Source: Deinococcus sedimenti | Lineage (GTDB): Bacteria > Deinococcota > Deinococci > Deinococcales > Deinococcaceae | Assembly: GCF_014648135.1 (NCBI RefSeq) | Contig: NZ_BMQN01000021.1 | Coordinates: 1 to 44,818 of the forward strand | Length of the DNA stretch: 44,818 nt | Direction of reading: 5' to 3' | Shown here: positions 17,341 to 28,959 of the stretch, piece after piece | Layout: each line of letters begins with the position of its first letter | Position numbering within the stretch: the first letter of the stretch is position 1 | Translations under genes and position numbers: made by a program | Notes under the pieces: generated by a model | The model's database searches: none | What the model was told of the DNA's origin: nothing | What the model saw: the letters and a program-made list of their open reading frames with translations, nothing else

Positions 17341-18309
17341 ATGACCATTCTGGTGACGGGCGCGACCGGGTTCCTCGGCGGGGTGACCGCGCGGACCCTG
17401 GCCGCCGACGGATGGAAGGTGCGCGGCCTGGGCCGGGACGCACGCAGGGGCGCGGCGCTGGAACGGGACGGTGTGCGCTTCGTGGCGGCCGACCTGCGCG
17501 TCGCGGACTGGGACGCCCTGCTGGACGGGGTGGAGGGGGTGGTGCACGCGGCGGCCCGTTCGACCCTGTGGGGGCACGCGGCGGACTTCCACGCGGACAA
17601 CGTGACCCCCAGCGCGGCGTTGGCGCGCGCGTGCGCGCGGCGCGGCGTGCGGCTGGTGCACGTCAGCACGCCCAGCGTGTACAACGCCACCGGTCACATA
17701 GAACAGGTGCGCGAGGACACCCCGGTCGGCCCGCGCTTCGACAGCCTGTACGCCCGCAGCAAATGGCAGGCGGAGCAGGCGGTGCGCGCTGCGCTGCCCG
17801 ACGCGACGATCCTGCGCCCACGCGGCATCTACGGCGTGGGGGACACCAGCATCGTGCCCCGGCTGGCGACGGCTCTGCGCGCGGGCCGCCTGCCGCGCCT
17901 GACCCCTGAGGAGGTCTGGACCGACCTGACCGACGTGCGCAACGTCGCCCATGCGATCACGCTGGCCCTGACCCGCCCCGCGCCCGGCGTGTTCAACGTG
18001 ACCGACGGGCAGGCCATCCCGCTGTGGGCGACGCTGGACCGGCTGGCCGACACGCTGGGCGTCCCCAGACCCACGCGGCGCGTGCCCGCGCGGCTGCTGG
18101 AGGGGGTGGCGGCGGCGCTGGAACTCGGCGCGCGACTGCACCCCGACCAGCCCGAGCCGCCCCTGACCGCCAGCGGCGTACGCCTCCTGACGCGGCCCAT
18201 GACGCTGGACCTCACGCGGGCCCGCGAGCGCCTGGGCTACGCGCCGGTCGTCACGCCCGAGCAGGGTTTCGCGGACGTGTTCGCCGGGCTGCGCGGAGGG
18301 GCCGCGTGA
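17341..18309 (+). CDS. NAD(P)-dependent extended SDR, OleD/3-beta-HSD-like
   Basis: This 322-residue extended short-chain dehydrogenase is the first gene of the operon. Its Rossmann motif is TGATGFLGG at residues 6-14, the catalytic YxxxK is Tyr137/Lys141 in LYARSKWQAE, and the conserved segments VVHAAARSTLWG, LVHVSTPSVYNATG and LRPRGIYGVGD are those of 3-beta-hydroxysteroid dehydrogenase and OleD-type reductases. These act on beta-keto or beta-hydroxy carbons of bulky lipids or sterols, so reduction of a beta-ketoacyl product is plausible here (inference). Other sugar-epimerase-type substrates cannot be excluded. Its TGA overlaps the GTG of the next gene (GTGA), indicating translational coupling. 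Confidence 0.88.
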   Translation: MTILVTGATGFLGGVTARTLAADGWKVRGLGRDARRGAALERDGVRFVAADLRVADWDALLDGVEGVVHAAARSTLWGHAADFHADNVTPSAALARACARRGVRLVHVSTPSVYNATGHIEQVREDTPVGPRFDSLYARSKWQAEQAVRAALPDATILRPRGIYGVGDTSIVPRLATALRAGRLPRLTPEEVWTDLTDVRNVAHAITLALTRPAPGVFNVTDGQAIPLWATLDRLADTLGVPRPTRRVPARLLEGVAAALELGARLHPDQPEPPLTASGVRLLTRPMTLDLTRARERLGYAPVVTPEQGFADVFAGLRGGAA

Positions 18310-19124
18310 CCGTCCGGGTCGTCCCACTGCGGGCCGGGTCGTGCCTGAACCTCGCGGCGATCACCGAACGCGGCGCGCCGTGGCGGGTGCAGGCGTACCC
18401 GGCGGGCTTCACGCTGATCCTGCACCCCACGCGCGGCCCCGTCCTGTTCGACACCGGCTACGGCGCGGACGTCGTGACCGCCATGCGCCGCTGGCCGGGC
18501 CTGATCTACGGCCTGATCACGCCCGTGCAGTTCGGCCCGCACGACTCCGCCCGCGAGCAGCTGCGCGTGCTGGGTTTCCCCCCGGAGGAGGTCCGGCACG
18601 TGATCGTCTCGCACCTGCACGCCGATCACGTGGGCGGCCTGCGGGACTTCCCGCACGCGACCTTCCACCTCGACCGCCGCGCCTGGGAGCCCCTGCGGGC
18701 GCTGCGCGGAGTACGTGCGGTACGGCGGGCCTTCATGCCGGAACTCCTCCCGGACGACTTCGAGGACCGCTGCGCGTGGCTGGACTTCAAGCCGGGCGGG
18801 GACGCCCTGCACCCCTTCACGGAGGTCGCGGACGTGTTCGGGGACGGTCTGCTGCGCGCCGTGCCGCTTCCCGGTCACGCGCCGGGCATGGTGGGCCTTC
18901 TGGCGCAGGAGGAGGCGGGCCTGACCGTCCTGGCCGCCGACGCCGCCTGGAGCGTCCGCGCGGGCCGCGAGGAACGCCCCGTGCACCCGCTGGCCCGCGT
19001 GGCGTTCCACGACCCCGCCCAGGAGTCTGCGAGCGGCGCGGCCCTGCGCGCCTTCCTGCACGCGAACCCCGGAGCGAGGCTGCACGTCAGCCACGACGCG
19101 CCCGAAGGCTGGACCGCCCCATGA
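18306..19124 (+). CDS. MBL-fold metallo-hydrolase
   Basis: This 272-residue cytoplasmic metallo-beta-lactamase-fold hydrolase carries the metal motif SHLHADHVGG (His103, His105, Asp107, His108). Further metal ligands are expected in PLPGHAPGM (His) and LAADAAW (Asp), and a final His in LHVSHDAP. The arrangement resembles AHL-lactonase-like and lipid-hydrolase members. The GTG start overlaps the upstream stop by four bases, and its own TGA overlaps the next ATG. In this operon it may open a lactone or cleave a thioester or ester intermediate (inference from neighbours). Confidence 0.88.
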   Translation: MTVRVVPLRAGSCLNLAAITERGAPWRVQAYPAGFTLILHPTRGPVLFDTGYGADVVTAMRRWPGLIYGLITPVQFGPHDSAREQLRVLGFPPEEVRHVIVSHLHADHVGGLRDFPHATFHLDRRAWEPLRALRGVRAVRRAFMPELLPDDFEDRCAWLDFKPGGDALHPFTEVADVFGDGLLRAVPLPGHAPGMVGLLAQEEAGLTVLAADAAWSVRAGREERPVHPLARVAFHDPAQESASGAALRAFLHANPGARLHVSHDAPEGWTAP

Positions 19125-20443
19125 ATCTGGACGGCCCCGTGAATACGGTGCTGACCCTGCTGGGCGCGCTGGACGACGCCCGCCTGACCTTCCGCCGCCG
19201 CGCGGCGCTGGACCGGCACCAGGACCGCCTCGCGCACGGGCACCTGCGCTGGGTGGCTGCGCACAGCCCCGCCGTCGCCGCCCGCTTCCGCGCCGCCGGA
19301 CTCCCGCTGAGCCGCTGGCGCGAGCTGCCACCCACCGACAAGGCCGCCATGCTCGCCACGTTCGACACGCTGAACACCGTGGGCGTCACGCTGGACCGCG
19401 CGCTGGCGGTCGGACGGCAGGCGGAACGCACCCGCGACTTCACGCCCACCCTCACCACGCCCGCCGGACCCGTCACCGTCGGCCTGTCCACCGGCACGAG
19501 CGGCACGCAGGGCGTCTTCCTCGTCAGTCGCGCCGAGCAGGCCCGCTGGGCGGGCACGGTTCTGCGCCACCTGCTGCCCGGCGGCCTGTGGGGGCTGCTG
19601 CGCCCGCAGCGGGTCGCGTTCTTCCTGCGGGCCGACAGCCCCCTGTACCGCAGCGTCCGCCGCCGCCAGCTGGAGTTCCGTTTCTTCGACCTGCTGCGCC
19701 CCCTGCCCGAACTGGCCGCCGAGGCCCAGGCGTACGCGCCCACCCTGATCGTCGGGCCGCCCGGCGTGCTGCGCGCCCTGCACCACACCGGCATCCAGTT
19801 GAATGCCCGCGTGATCAGCGTCGCGGAAGTCCTCGACCCCGACGACGAGGCCGCCCTGCGCGGCTGGGGTGACGTGGTGCAGGTCTATCAGGCCACCGAG
19901 GGCCTGCTGGCCCTGCCGTGCCCGCACGGGTCGCTGCACCTGAACGAGGCGCACGTCCACTTCGACCTCGAACCGCTCGGCGATGATCTGCACCGCCCGG
20001 TCATCACCGACCTGCGCCGCCGCGCGCAGCCGTTCATCCGCCACCGCCTCGACGACGCCCTGCGCCTGCACCCCGACCCGTGCCCCTGCGGGCAGGCCGC
20101 GCGCCGCGTGCACAGCATCGCCGGGCGGCAGGACGACGCCCTGCACCTCCCCGGACCGGCAGGGGAGAGCGTCACCGTCTGGCCGGACTTCCTGCGCGGC
20201 GCCCTCGCTGCCGTGCCGGGCCTGCGCGAGTACCGCGCCAACCAGACCGGCCCCTACCAGATCACGCTGCACCTCGACCCGCACACCCCGGACACCCAGA
20301 CCCACGCCCTGCGCGCCGTCCGGGACGCCCTGCGCCGCAGCCACGCCGACCCTGATCAGCTGACCCTCGACACCCGCTCCCTCGACCCCACCCCGCCCGG
20401 CACGAAACGCCGCCGCGTCACCCGAACCTGGAGGCCCGCATGA
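19121..20443 (+). CDS. F390-synthetase/PaaK-like adenylate-forming enzyme
   Basis: This 440-residue ANL-superfamily-like protein is related to coenzyme F390 synthetases and phenylacetate-CoA ligases. It has the phosphate-binding loop GLSTGTSGTQGVFL near residue ~125, the acyl/adenylate region VYQATEGLLALPC, and ITDLRRRAQPFIRHRLDDAL leading into a Cys motif (PDPCPCGQAARRVHSIAGRQDD) typical of this subgroup. It would activate a carboxylate as an acyl-adenylate. True F390 synthesis needs coenzyme F420, for which nothing in this window argues, so another acyl or aryl substrate is more likely (inference). It overlaps both neighbours by ATGA. Confidence 0.82.
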   Translation: MNLDGPVNTVLTLLGALDDARLTFRRRAALDRHQDRLAHGHLRWVAAHSPAVAARFRAAGLPLSRWRELPPTDKAAMLATFDTLNTVGVTLDRALAVGRQAERTRDFTPTLTTPAGPVTVGLSTGTSGTQGVFLVSRAEQARWAGTVLRHLLPGGLWGLLRPQRVAFFLRADSPLYRSVRRRQLEFRFFDLLRPLPELAAEAQAYAPTLIVGPPGVLRALHHTGIQLNARVISVAEVLDPDDEAALRGWGDVVQVYQATEGLLALPCPHGSLHLNEAHVHFDLEPLGDDLHRPVITDLRRRAQPFIRHRLDDALRLHPDPCPCGQAARRVHSIAGRQDDALHLPGPAGESVTVWPDFLRGALAAVPGLREYRANQTGPYQITLHLDPHTPDTQTHALRAVRDALRRSHADPDQLTLDTRSLDPTPPGTKRRRVTRTWRPA

Positions 20444-21438
20444 ACCCACCCGACCCCATCCTCGGCGTGCGCCTCCTCGCCACCGCACACGCCCTCCCCG
20501 CACGCCGCGTCCCCACCGCCGAAGTCGCCCGGCTGTGCCACGTCCCCGAAGCCGTCGCCCTGAAACGCAGCGGCGTCCACGAACGACGCTGGCTCTCCGG
20601 GCAGGAAACCGCCCTGACCCTCGGCACGCAGGCCGCCCGCGAAGCACTGAACCGCGCGGGCCTGAACGTCAGCGACGTGGACGTCCTCCTGAACGCCAGC
20701 GGCAGCCAACTGCAACCCATCCCCGACGGCGCCGCCCTCTACGCCCGCGAACTCGGTCTCACCGGCGCCGCCACATACTCCCTGCACGGCACCTGCCTCA
20801 GCTTCCTCCTCGCCCTCCAGCACGCCGCCCTCCTCATGCACACCCGGCAGGCCCGGCACGTCCTCATCATCAGCAGCGAAGGCGGCAGCGTCGGCCTCAA
20901 CCCCAAACAACCCGAAAGCACCCTCCTGATCGGCGACGGCGCCGCCGCCATCCTCCTCGGCCCACCCACCCACCCCCGACAGGGCCTCCACGCCACCCGC
21001 ATCGAAACGCACCCCGCCGGAGCCGACCACACCCGCATCACCGGCGGCGGCACCCTCCGCCACCCCAACCACCCAACCGCCACCCCCACCGACTTCACCT
21101 TCGACATGCAGGGCCTCCAGGTCCTCAAACTCGCCAGCCGCGTCGTCCCGCCCTTCCTCGAACGCCTCCGGCCCGGCCTGAGTCAGGGCCTGCCCGGCAT
21201 CACGCGCGTCATCCCCCACCAGGCCAGCCAGGCGGGCCTCGACCTGCTGCGCCGCTACGGCTGGCCCGAGGAGCAGGTCGAAGTCACGCTGCGCACCCTG
21301 GGGAACGTCATCGCCGCCAGCCTTCCCCTCACGCTGCATCAGGCGGTGGAAGCCGGGCGGCTGGGCGAGGGGGATACCGCGCTGCTCGTCGGCACGGGCG
21401 CGGGGCTGATCGCGGGCGGGGTGATCTGGGAGTTGTAA
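20440..21438 (+). CDS. FabH/OleA-like 3-oxoacyl synthase (thiolase fold)
   Basis: This 332-residue condensing enzyme is the last gene of the four-gene operon. The catalytic triad of the FabH group is present with family spacing: Cys119 in HGTCLSFLLAL, His260 in VIPHQASQAG and Asn289 in LGNVIAAS. The Gly-rich C-terminal loop (LLVGTGAGLIAGGVIWEL) closes the active site. It condenses an acyl thioester with a malonyl or second acyl unit. The sequence around Cys differs from housekeeping FabH (usually ACAGF), so a specialised role is likely. The ATG overlaps the upstream TGA. The first ~700 bp are very C-rich through GCC/CCC codon choice. Confidence 0.88.
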   Translation: MNPPDPILGVRLLATAHALPARRVPTAEVARLCHVPEAVALKRSGVHERRWLSGQETALTLGTQAAREALNRAGLNVSDVDVLLNASGSQLQPIPDGAALYARELGLTGAATYSLHGTCLSFLLALQHAALLMHTRQARHVLIISSEGGSVGLNPKQPESTLLIGDGAAAILLGPPTHPRQGLHATRIETHPAGADHTRITGGGTLRHPNHPTATPTDFTFDMQGLQVLKLASRVVPPFLERLRPGLSQGLPGITRVIPHQASQAGLDLLRRYGWPEEQVEVTLRTLGNVIAASLPLTLHQAVEAGRLGEGDTALLVGTGAGLIAGGVIWEL

Positions 21439-21865
21439 CGGGGTTGGTCTGTGCGGTGCCCCACCCCCCAGCCCCCATCCCCAGGGGGGACGGGGGGGCT
21501 AACGTTGGCACTGGGCAAGAGATTTGACTTGGGCGGCGTGTTGGTGTCGGGCGGTGACGGGTCCGGCTTCGACGCCATCCTTCGCCCCCGTCGCGGGCCC
21601 GCGCGCTTCGCGCACGACGGCCGGTGGGAGTCGGCGGTCAGTCGCTGTGGCGGGACGCTTCGGGCCGCTGATCGACTTTTCTCGCCTTGGCAGAAGCGTG
21701 CTCTCCTGGCTCCCCTTTGAGGGGAGCTGTCGCCGTAGGCGACTGCCTGGCACAGCTGCGAAGCAGAGGGGTCCCGCTGCGCAGCAGCCTCCCTTCCCAC
21801 TCCCCACTGCCCACAACCCACTCCCCCTCCTGTACAGCACCCCGGGCCGGTTCCTGCGTGCGGGC
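21439..21865. other. Intergenic region with clustered small palindromes
   Basis: This is ~430 bp without a credible gene. It contains a C-run/G-run palindrome near 21461-21500, CTCCCC-TTTGA-GGGGAG at 21710-21726, an adjacent GTCGCC-GTA-GGCGAC at ~21730-21744, and further short repeats. The same CTCCCC...GGGGAG theme recurs at 23647-23667. These look like Deinococcus intergenic palindromic repeats. One may terminate the acyl operon. Confidence 0.45.
21709..21727. repeat. Intergenic palindrome GCTCCCC-TTTGA-GGGGAGC
   Basis: A 7-bp perfect stem with a 5-base loop is immediately followed by a second small palindrome. It is the same design as 23647-23667. Confidence 0.5.
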
Positions 21866-21871
21866 TACGCT
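21866..21871 (+). promoter_or_regulatory. -10 box of aroA (leaderless)
   Basis: TACGCT lies six bases before ATG 21878 with no Shine-Dalgarno between, matching TANNNT. Confidence 0.5.
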
Positions 21872-21877
21872 GGCCCT

Positions 21878-23203
21878 ATGAGTGCGGATGGCATGCCGGA
21901 GAAGTTTGACGTGATCGTGCATCCCGCCGCGGAGTTGCGGGGGGAGTTGCGGGCGCAGCCGAGCAAGAACTACACGACGCGGTACCTGCTGGCGGCGGCG
22001 CTGGCGGCTGGGGAGTCGCGGGTGGTGGGCGTGGCGACCAGCGAGGATGCCGGGGCGATGCTGCGTTGCCTGGAGGACTGGGGTGCGGGCGTGGAGTTGG
22101 TGGGTGGGGACGCGGTGATCCGGGGCTTCGGGGCGGGGCCGCGGGAGGGTGTGACGCTCAATCCGGGGAATGCGGGGGCGGTGGCGCGGTTCCTGATGGG
22201 CGTCGCGGCCCTGACGACGGGCACGGCGTTCGTGACGGACTACCCGGATTCGCTCGGAAAGCGGCCTCAGGGGGATCTGCTGGAGGCCCTGTCGCGCCTG
22301 GGCGCGCGCGTGCAGAGTCGGGAGGGCATGTTCCCGCTGTCCATCTCGGGGCCGGTGCGGGGGGGCGTGGTGGAGGTCAGTGCGGAGCGCAGCAGCCAGT
22401 ACGCGTCGGCGCTGATGTTCCTGGGGCCGCTGCTCCCGGACGGGCTGGACCTGCGGCTGACGGGGGATATCAAAAGTCACGCGCCGCTGCGGCAGACGCT
22501 GGATACGCTGGCGGCGTTCGGGGTGCAGGCGTCCGCCAGTGACGACCTGAGTCGCATCACGATCCCCGGTGGGCAGGCGTACCGCGCGGGTCGCGTGCTG
22601 GTGCCGGGGGACTACCCGGGCAGCGCGGCGATCCTCGCGGCGGCCGCCACGCGGCCCGGTGAGCTGCGCCTGTCGAACCTCCGCGAGCACGACCTGCAGG
22701 GCGAACGCGAGGCGCTGAACGTGCTGCGCGAGATGGGCGCCGACCTGACCCGCGAGGGCGACACCGTGATCGTGCGCGGTGGGCGGCCCCTGCACGCGGT
22801 CACGCGGGACGGGGACGGCTTCACGGACGCCGTGCAGGCCCTCACGGCGGCGGCGGCCCTGGCAGGGGGCACGACCACCTGGGAGAACGTGTACACGCTG
22901 CGCCTGAAGGAATGCGACCGCATCAGCGACACGCGCCGCGAACTGGAGGCGCTGGGCCTGACCGTCACCGAGACGCAGGACAGCCTGACCGTCACGGGCA
23001 CGCCCAGCCTCGCGGGCGGCGTCACGGCGGATGGGCACGGCGACCACCGCATGATCATGCTGCTGACCGTGCTGGGCCTGAGCGCGCAGGCCCCGATCCG
23101 CATCACGGGCGCGCACCACATCCGCAAGAGCTACCCCATGTTCTTCCGGCACCTCGAAGCCCTCGGGGCGAGGTTCGAGTACCCGGAAGCCACGCGCGCC
23201 TGA
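21878..23203 (+). CDS. aroA: 3-phosphoshikimate 1-carboxyvinyltransferase (EPSP synthase)
   Basis: This 441-residue cytoplasmic enzyme of the shikimate pathway joins shikimate-3-phosphate and PEP. The family motifs are recognisable but diverged: PSKNYTTRYLLAAALA near the N-terminus, GNAGAVARFLMG, GKRPQGDLLEALSRLG, LRLKECDRISDTRRELEALG, GHGDHRMIMLL and the C-terminal KSYPMFFRHLEALG. In GNAGAVARFL the positions that are Thr97 and Pro101 in E. coli (GNAGTAMRPL) are Ala and Phe. This segment borders the PEP site, where changes affect inhibitor sensitivity in other EPSP synthases. The six-base gap from TACGCT supports ATG 21878. It is a single gene, with no shikimate neighbours. Confidence 0.93.
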   Translation: MSADGMPEKFDVIVHPAAELRGELRAQPSKNYTTRYLLAAALAAGESRVVGVATSEDAGAMLRCLEDWGAGVELVGGDAVIRGFGAGPREGVTLNPGNAGAVARFLMGVAALTTGTAFVTDYPDSLGKRPQGDLLEALSRLGARVQSREGMFPLSISGPVRGGVVEVSAERSSQYASALMFLGPLLPDGLDLRLTGDIKSHAPLRQTLDTLAAFGVQASASDDLSRITIPGGQAYRAGRVLVPGDYPGSAAILAAAATRPGELRLSNLREHDLQGEREALNVLREMGADLTREGDTVIVRGGRPLHAVTRDGDGFTDAVQALTAAAALAGGTTTWENVYTLRLKECDRISDTRRELEALGLTVTETQDSLTVTGTPSLAGGVTADGHGDHRMIMLLTVLGLSAQAPIRITGAHHIRKSYPMFFRHLEALGARFEYPEATRA

Positions 23204-23299
23204 GCGCACCGCACGCCCCCTTCTTGCACCGCGTTCAGGATGGGGGGGCAGGGGGCGCGGCGTTTCTATGCTGTGGGTCAGCTCCACAAGACCTGTTTC

Positions 23300-23306
23300 A
23301 GGAGGC
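23300..23306 (+). promoter_or_regulatory. Ribosome-binding site deciding the start at 23312
   Basis: AGGAGGC ends five bases before ATG 23312 and selects it over the ATG at 23315 and upstream in-frame codons. Confidence 0.7.
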
Positions 23307-23311
23307 GCAGC

Positions 23312-23590
23312 ATGATGCAAGGTTCCCCGGACATCGTCGGTGATTCCCCCGCCTGGCTGAGTTTCATCTGGATCGCGTTCACGACCGCGCTGGGCCTGAT
23401 GATCCTGGGCATCTACTTCATTCCGGTGGACTGGTGGATCAAGGGGTACCTGTACATGGGCACCCTGTTCCTGACGGCCAGCACCCTGACCCTCTCCAAG
23501 AGCCTGCGCGACCGGCACGAGCACGAACGTCTCGTGAACCGCGTCAAGAGTGCCCGTACCGAGCAGGTGCTCAGCAAGTTCGACACCTGA
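23312..23590 (+). CDS. YiaA/YiaB-family two-helix inner-membrane protein
   Basis: This 92-residue membrane protein has two helices (FIWIAFTTALGLMILGIYFI and WWIKGYLYMGTLFLTASTLT) followed by a charged cytoplasmic tail containing SLRDRHEHERLVNRV. The second helix with its W-W-KGYLYMG motif and the TLxKSLRDRHE ending match the YiaAB two-helix domain. The biochemical role of the family is unknown. It is a single gene with a strong ribosome-binding site, between aroA and the sugar dehydrogenase-like gene. Confidence 0.85.
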   Translation: MMQGSPDIVGDSPAWLSFIWIAFTTALGLMILGIYFIPVDWWIKGYLYMGTLFLTASTLTLSKSLRDRHEHERLVNRVKSARTEQVLSKFDT

Positions 23591-23815
23591 TCCAGAGCTG
23601 GCACGCACTGTGCGGGTCAGCCCATGATGGGCCTGGCCGTTCCGCCCCTCCCCCTTGAGGGGGGAGGCCGGGAGGGGGTGTGCAGGATCGGCGTTCCAGG
23701 GTGACGTTGTTGAGAGTGGCTTCCTCTGCTGCCTACGGGTGCGGACTCTGCATCGCCTGAGGTGGGCTATAGGCTGATCTCGGCCCGACGTTGATCCGGC
23801 TGGCATGCCCGCCTC
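23591..23815. other. Intergenic region with a CCTCCCC/GGGGAGG palindrome
   Basis: The palindrome at 23647-23667 (CCTCCCC stem, TTGA-containing loop) is a repeat of the type at 21709. It may stop transcripts of the YiaA/B gene. I found no further gene; the promoter of the next gene is not clear. Confidence 0.4.
23647..23667. repeat. Intergenic palindrome CCTCCCC...GGGGAGG
   Basis: A GC-rich inverted repeat around CTTGAG, followed by GCCGGGAGGGGGTG. It is a second example of the design at 21709-21727. Confidence 0.5.
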
Positions 23816-24958
23816 ATGAGCGGCTGGTCTGCTGGGAGCATGCCCTCAATCCGACTGGCCTTCCCGGCGGCGCTGGCCGCCACGACCCTCGCCCTGCTGG
23901 GCAATGGCTGCGCGCAGAGCAGTACCGGCGTCGCGCAGAGCCTCAAGGTGCCCGCCGGGTTCAGCGTGAACCTGTACGCGGACGGCTTCAAGAAGCCGCG
24001 CTTCATGGTGGTTGCCAGCAACGGAGACGTGCTGCTCAGCGACACGGGCGCCGGGATCGTGTACGTCCTGCCGGACCGCAACCGTGACGGGGAGGCGGAC
24101 GGGAAGCAGGTGTTCGCCAGCGGGTTGAACCAGCCGCACGGCCTCGCCATCCGGGGCGGGTTCCTGTACGTGGCGAACACGGACGGCGTGGTGCGCTTCC
24201 CGTATAGGGCCGGGGACGTGAAGGCCAGCGCCGCGCCCACGAAACTGGTGGACCTGCCGGGTGGTGGCGGGCACTCCACCCGCACGGTGGAGTTCGGGCC
24301 GGACGGGCGGATGTACGTGTCGGTGGGCAGCACCTGCAACGTCTGCGAGGAGAGCGACCCGAAACGCGCCGCGATCTGGGTGTACGACGCGGACGGAAAG
24401 AACGGCAAGCCCTACGCGACGGGCCTGCGCAACGCGGTGGGCATCGAGTGGTTCGGCGGGCAGCTGTACGCCACGAACAACGGCCGTGACCAGCTGGGCG
24501 ACGACCTCCCACCCGAGGGGTTCTACAAGGTCAAACAGGCTGGGTTCTACGGCTGGCCGTACTGCTACACCACCCAGCCCGGACAGGCGCAGGTGTGGGA
24601 CAAGGACTTTGGGCGCAAGACCGCCGAGACCTGCAAGGCCGCCACGCCCGCCTTCGCGCTGACCACCGCGCACTCCGCGCCGCTGGGCCTAGCGTTCTAC
24701 ACCGGGAAGACCTTCCCCGCCGCGTACCGCGGGCAGATGTTCGTGGCGCTGCACGGCAGCTGGAACCGCAGCGAGAAGAGCGGGTACAAGGTCATCATCA
24801 TCGACCCGCAGACCGGGAAGGTCACGGACTTCCTAACCGGCTTCCTGCGCGGGCAGAACGTCGTTGGGCGCCCGGTGGACCTCGCGGTGGCCGCCGACGG
24901 GTCGCTGCTGCTGACCGACGACGGCGAGGGCCGCGTCTGGCGCATCCAGGCCCGCTGA
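23816..24958 (+). CDS. Exported PQQ-dependent sugar dehydrogenase-like (sorbosone dehydrogenase family)
   Basis: This 380-residue six-bladed beta-propeller belongs to the soluble glucose/sorbosone dehydrogenase family. The propeller motifs are clear: VPAGFSVNLYADG, QPHGLAIRGGFLYVANTDGV, GGGGHSTRTVEFGPDG-MYVS, YATGLRNAVGIEW, FYGWPYCY, and HGSWNRSEKSGYKV. The active-site His of the family is expected in the GHSTR segment. The N-terminus has a signal sequence ending LLGNGCAQ, possibly a weak lipobox. An internal ATG at 23840 (MPSIRLAF) would give a tidier signal peptide and is a real alternative. It probably oxidises sugars or aldoses outside the membrane if PQQ is present; many homologues have unknown substrates. 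Confidence 0.88.
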   Translation: MSGWSAGSMPSIRLAFPAALAATTLALLGNGCAQSSTGVAQSLKVPAGFSVNLYADGFKKPRFMVVASNGDVLLSDTGAGIVYVLPDRNRDGEADGKQVFASGLNQPHGLAIRGGFLYVANTDGVVRFPYRAGDVKASAAPTKLVDLPGGGGHSTRTVEFGPDGRMYVSVGSTCNVCEESDPKRAAIWVYDADGKNGKPYATGLRNAVGIEWFGGQLYATNNGRDQLGDDLPPEGFYKVKQAGFYGWPYCYTTQPGQAQVWDKDFGRKTAETCKAATPAFALTTAHSAPLGLAFYTGKTFPAAYRGQMFVALHGSWNRSEKSGYKVIIIDPQTGKVTDFLTGFLRGQNVVGRPVDLAVAADGSLLLTDDGEGRVWRIQAR

Positions 24959-25094
24959 ACTGCGCCGCCGGGCGGGGTGGAGGTGAGGTTCACCGTCCCG
25001 CCCGGCGCGCTGCGGGGTGGTGGGGACCGGACAGCTGTCCAGCCGACGCGGCGCTCTGTGCTGGACTTCGGATTCAGGATCAGGCGGGGCGCGG

Positions 25095-25100
25095 TACACT
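25095..25100 (+). promoter_or_regulatory. -10 box upstream of the SNF2 gene
   Basis: TACACT lies seven bases before a GTG that opens a short upstream ORF and 87 bases before the SNF2 start. Confidence 0.45.
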
Positions 25101-25107
25101 GGAGGGC

Positions 25108-25187
25108 GTGTTTGTTCCCGTCGTGATGGTCATTCCGTCCCGCCCGCAGGGGTGGACGCCTGACGCAGGTGTCCACGCGGGGGCCCG

Positions 25188-25191
<4 letters not shown>
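25108..25191 (+). CDS. Possible leader peptide/upstream ORF coupled to the SNF2 gene
   Basis: This 27-codon frame runs from GTG 25108 to a TGA whose bases overlap the SNF2 ATG (ATGA at 25188-25191). It begins seven bases after TACACT, like the leaderless genes in this window. The peptide (VFVPVVMVIPSRPQGW then ...HAGAR) has no recognised domain. A leader that couples translation or senses stalling is possible, but so is chance in a GC-rich frame. Confidence 0.35.
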
Positions 25192-28550
<3,359 letters not shown>

Positions 28551-28566
28551 ACCCGCGCCGTCAGTC

Positions 28567-28601
28567 CGGGAGGGAGTCGCCCCGCGCGGCCCCTCCCGTT
28601 T
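28567..28601 (+). terminator. Terminator after the SNF2 gene
   Basis: CGGGAGGG (28567-28574) pairs perfectly with CCCTCCCG (28591-28598) around a 16-base GC-rich loop, followed by TTT. It starts 17 bases beyond the stop. Confidence 0.6.
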
Positions 28602-28700
28602 CCGTATCGTTGCGGTCGCGCGCCGGGCACGGCGTGGTCACGGGTGCGGGCGTGTCATGAGGCCCGACTCCGCATTCACGGAGCCTCGGGGGACTGATCC

Positions 28701-28943
28701 ATGAGTACCGTCCTGACCGCCGCCGCCCTCCGCCTCGGGACCGCCGCGCTGCTGCTCGCGCCACCCACCTGGGACCGCCTCTGGCCGACCAATTGGACCG
28801 ACCTGTTGACCGTGCCGGGGCAGCTCGTGTGGATGCTGGAGGCCCTGCCCGCCGACGACCTGCCTCCCGAAGATGTCCCACTGGCTGGTCAAATGGAGGA
28901 CTGCCCTGCCGATGATTTCTGCGCCGGAACGGGGGAGAGGTAA
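28701..28943 (+). CDS. Small hypothetical protein, convergent with rpoC
   Basis: This uncertain 80-residue ORF has a hydrophobic Ala/Leu N-terminal half (LTAAALRLGTAALLLAPPTW), a Trp-rich middle (WDRLWPTNWTDLL) and an acidic tail with two Cys (EDCPADDFC). No domain is recognised, and the ribosome-binding site is weak (GGGGA). A minus-strand frame covers the same bases, so it could be chance. Confidence 0.38.
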   Translation: MSTVLTAAALRLGTAALLLAPPTWDRLWPTNWTDLLTVPGQLVWMLEALPADDLPPEDVPLAGQMEDCPADDFCAGTGER

Positions 28944-28959
28944 CCCCGCGTAGACGATG

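Noticed and set aside
23816..23839. Alternative start of the sugar dehydrogenase-like gene at 23840
   Set aside because: The ATG at 23840 gives a neat signal peptide, but the GGGAG upstream is only one base away, so I kept 23816 and noted the alternative.
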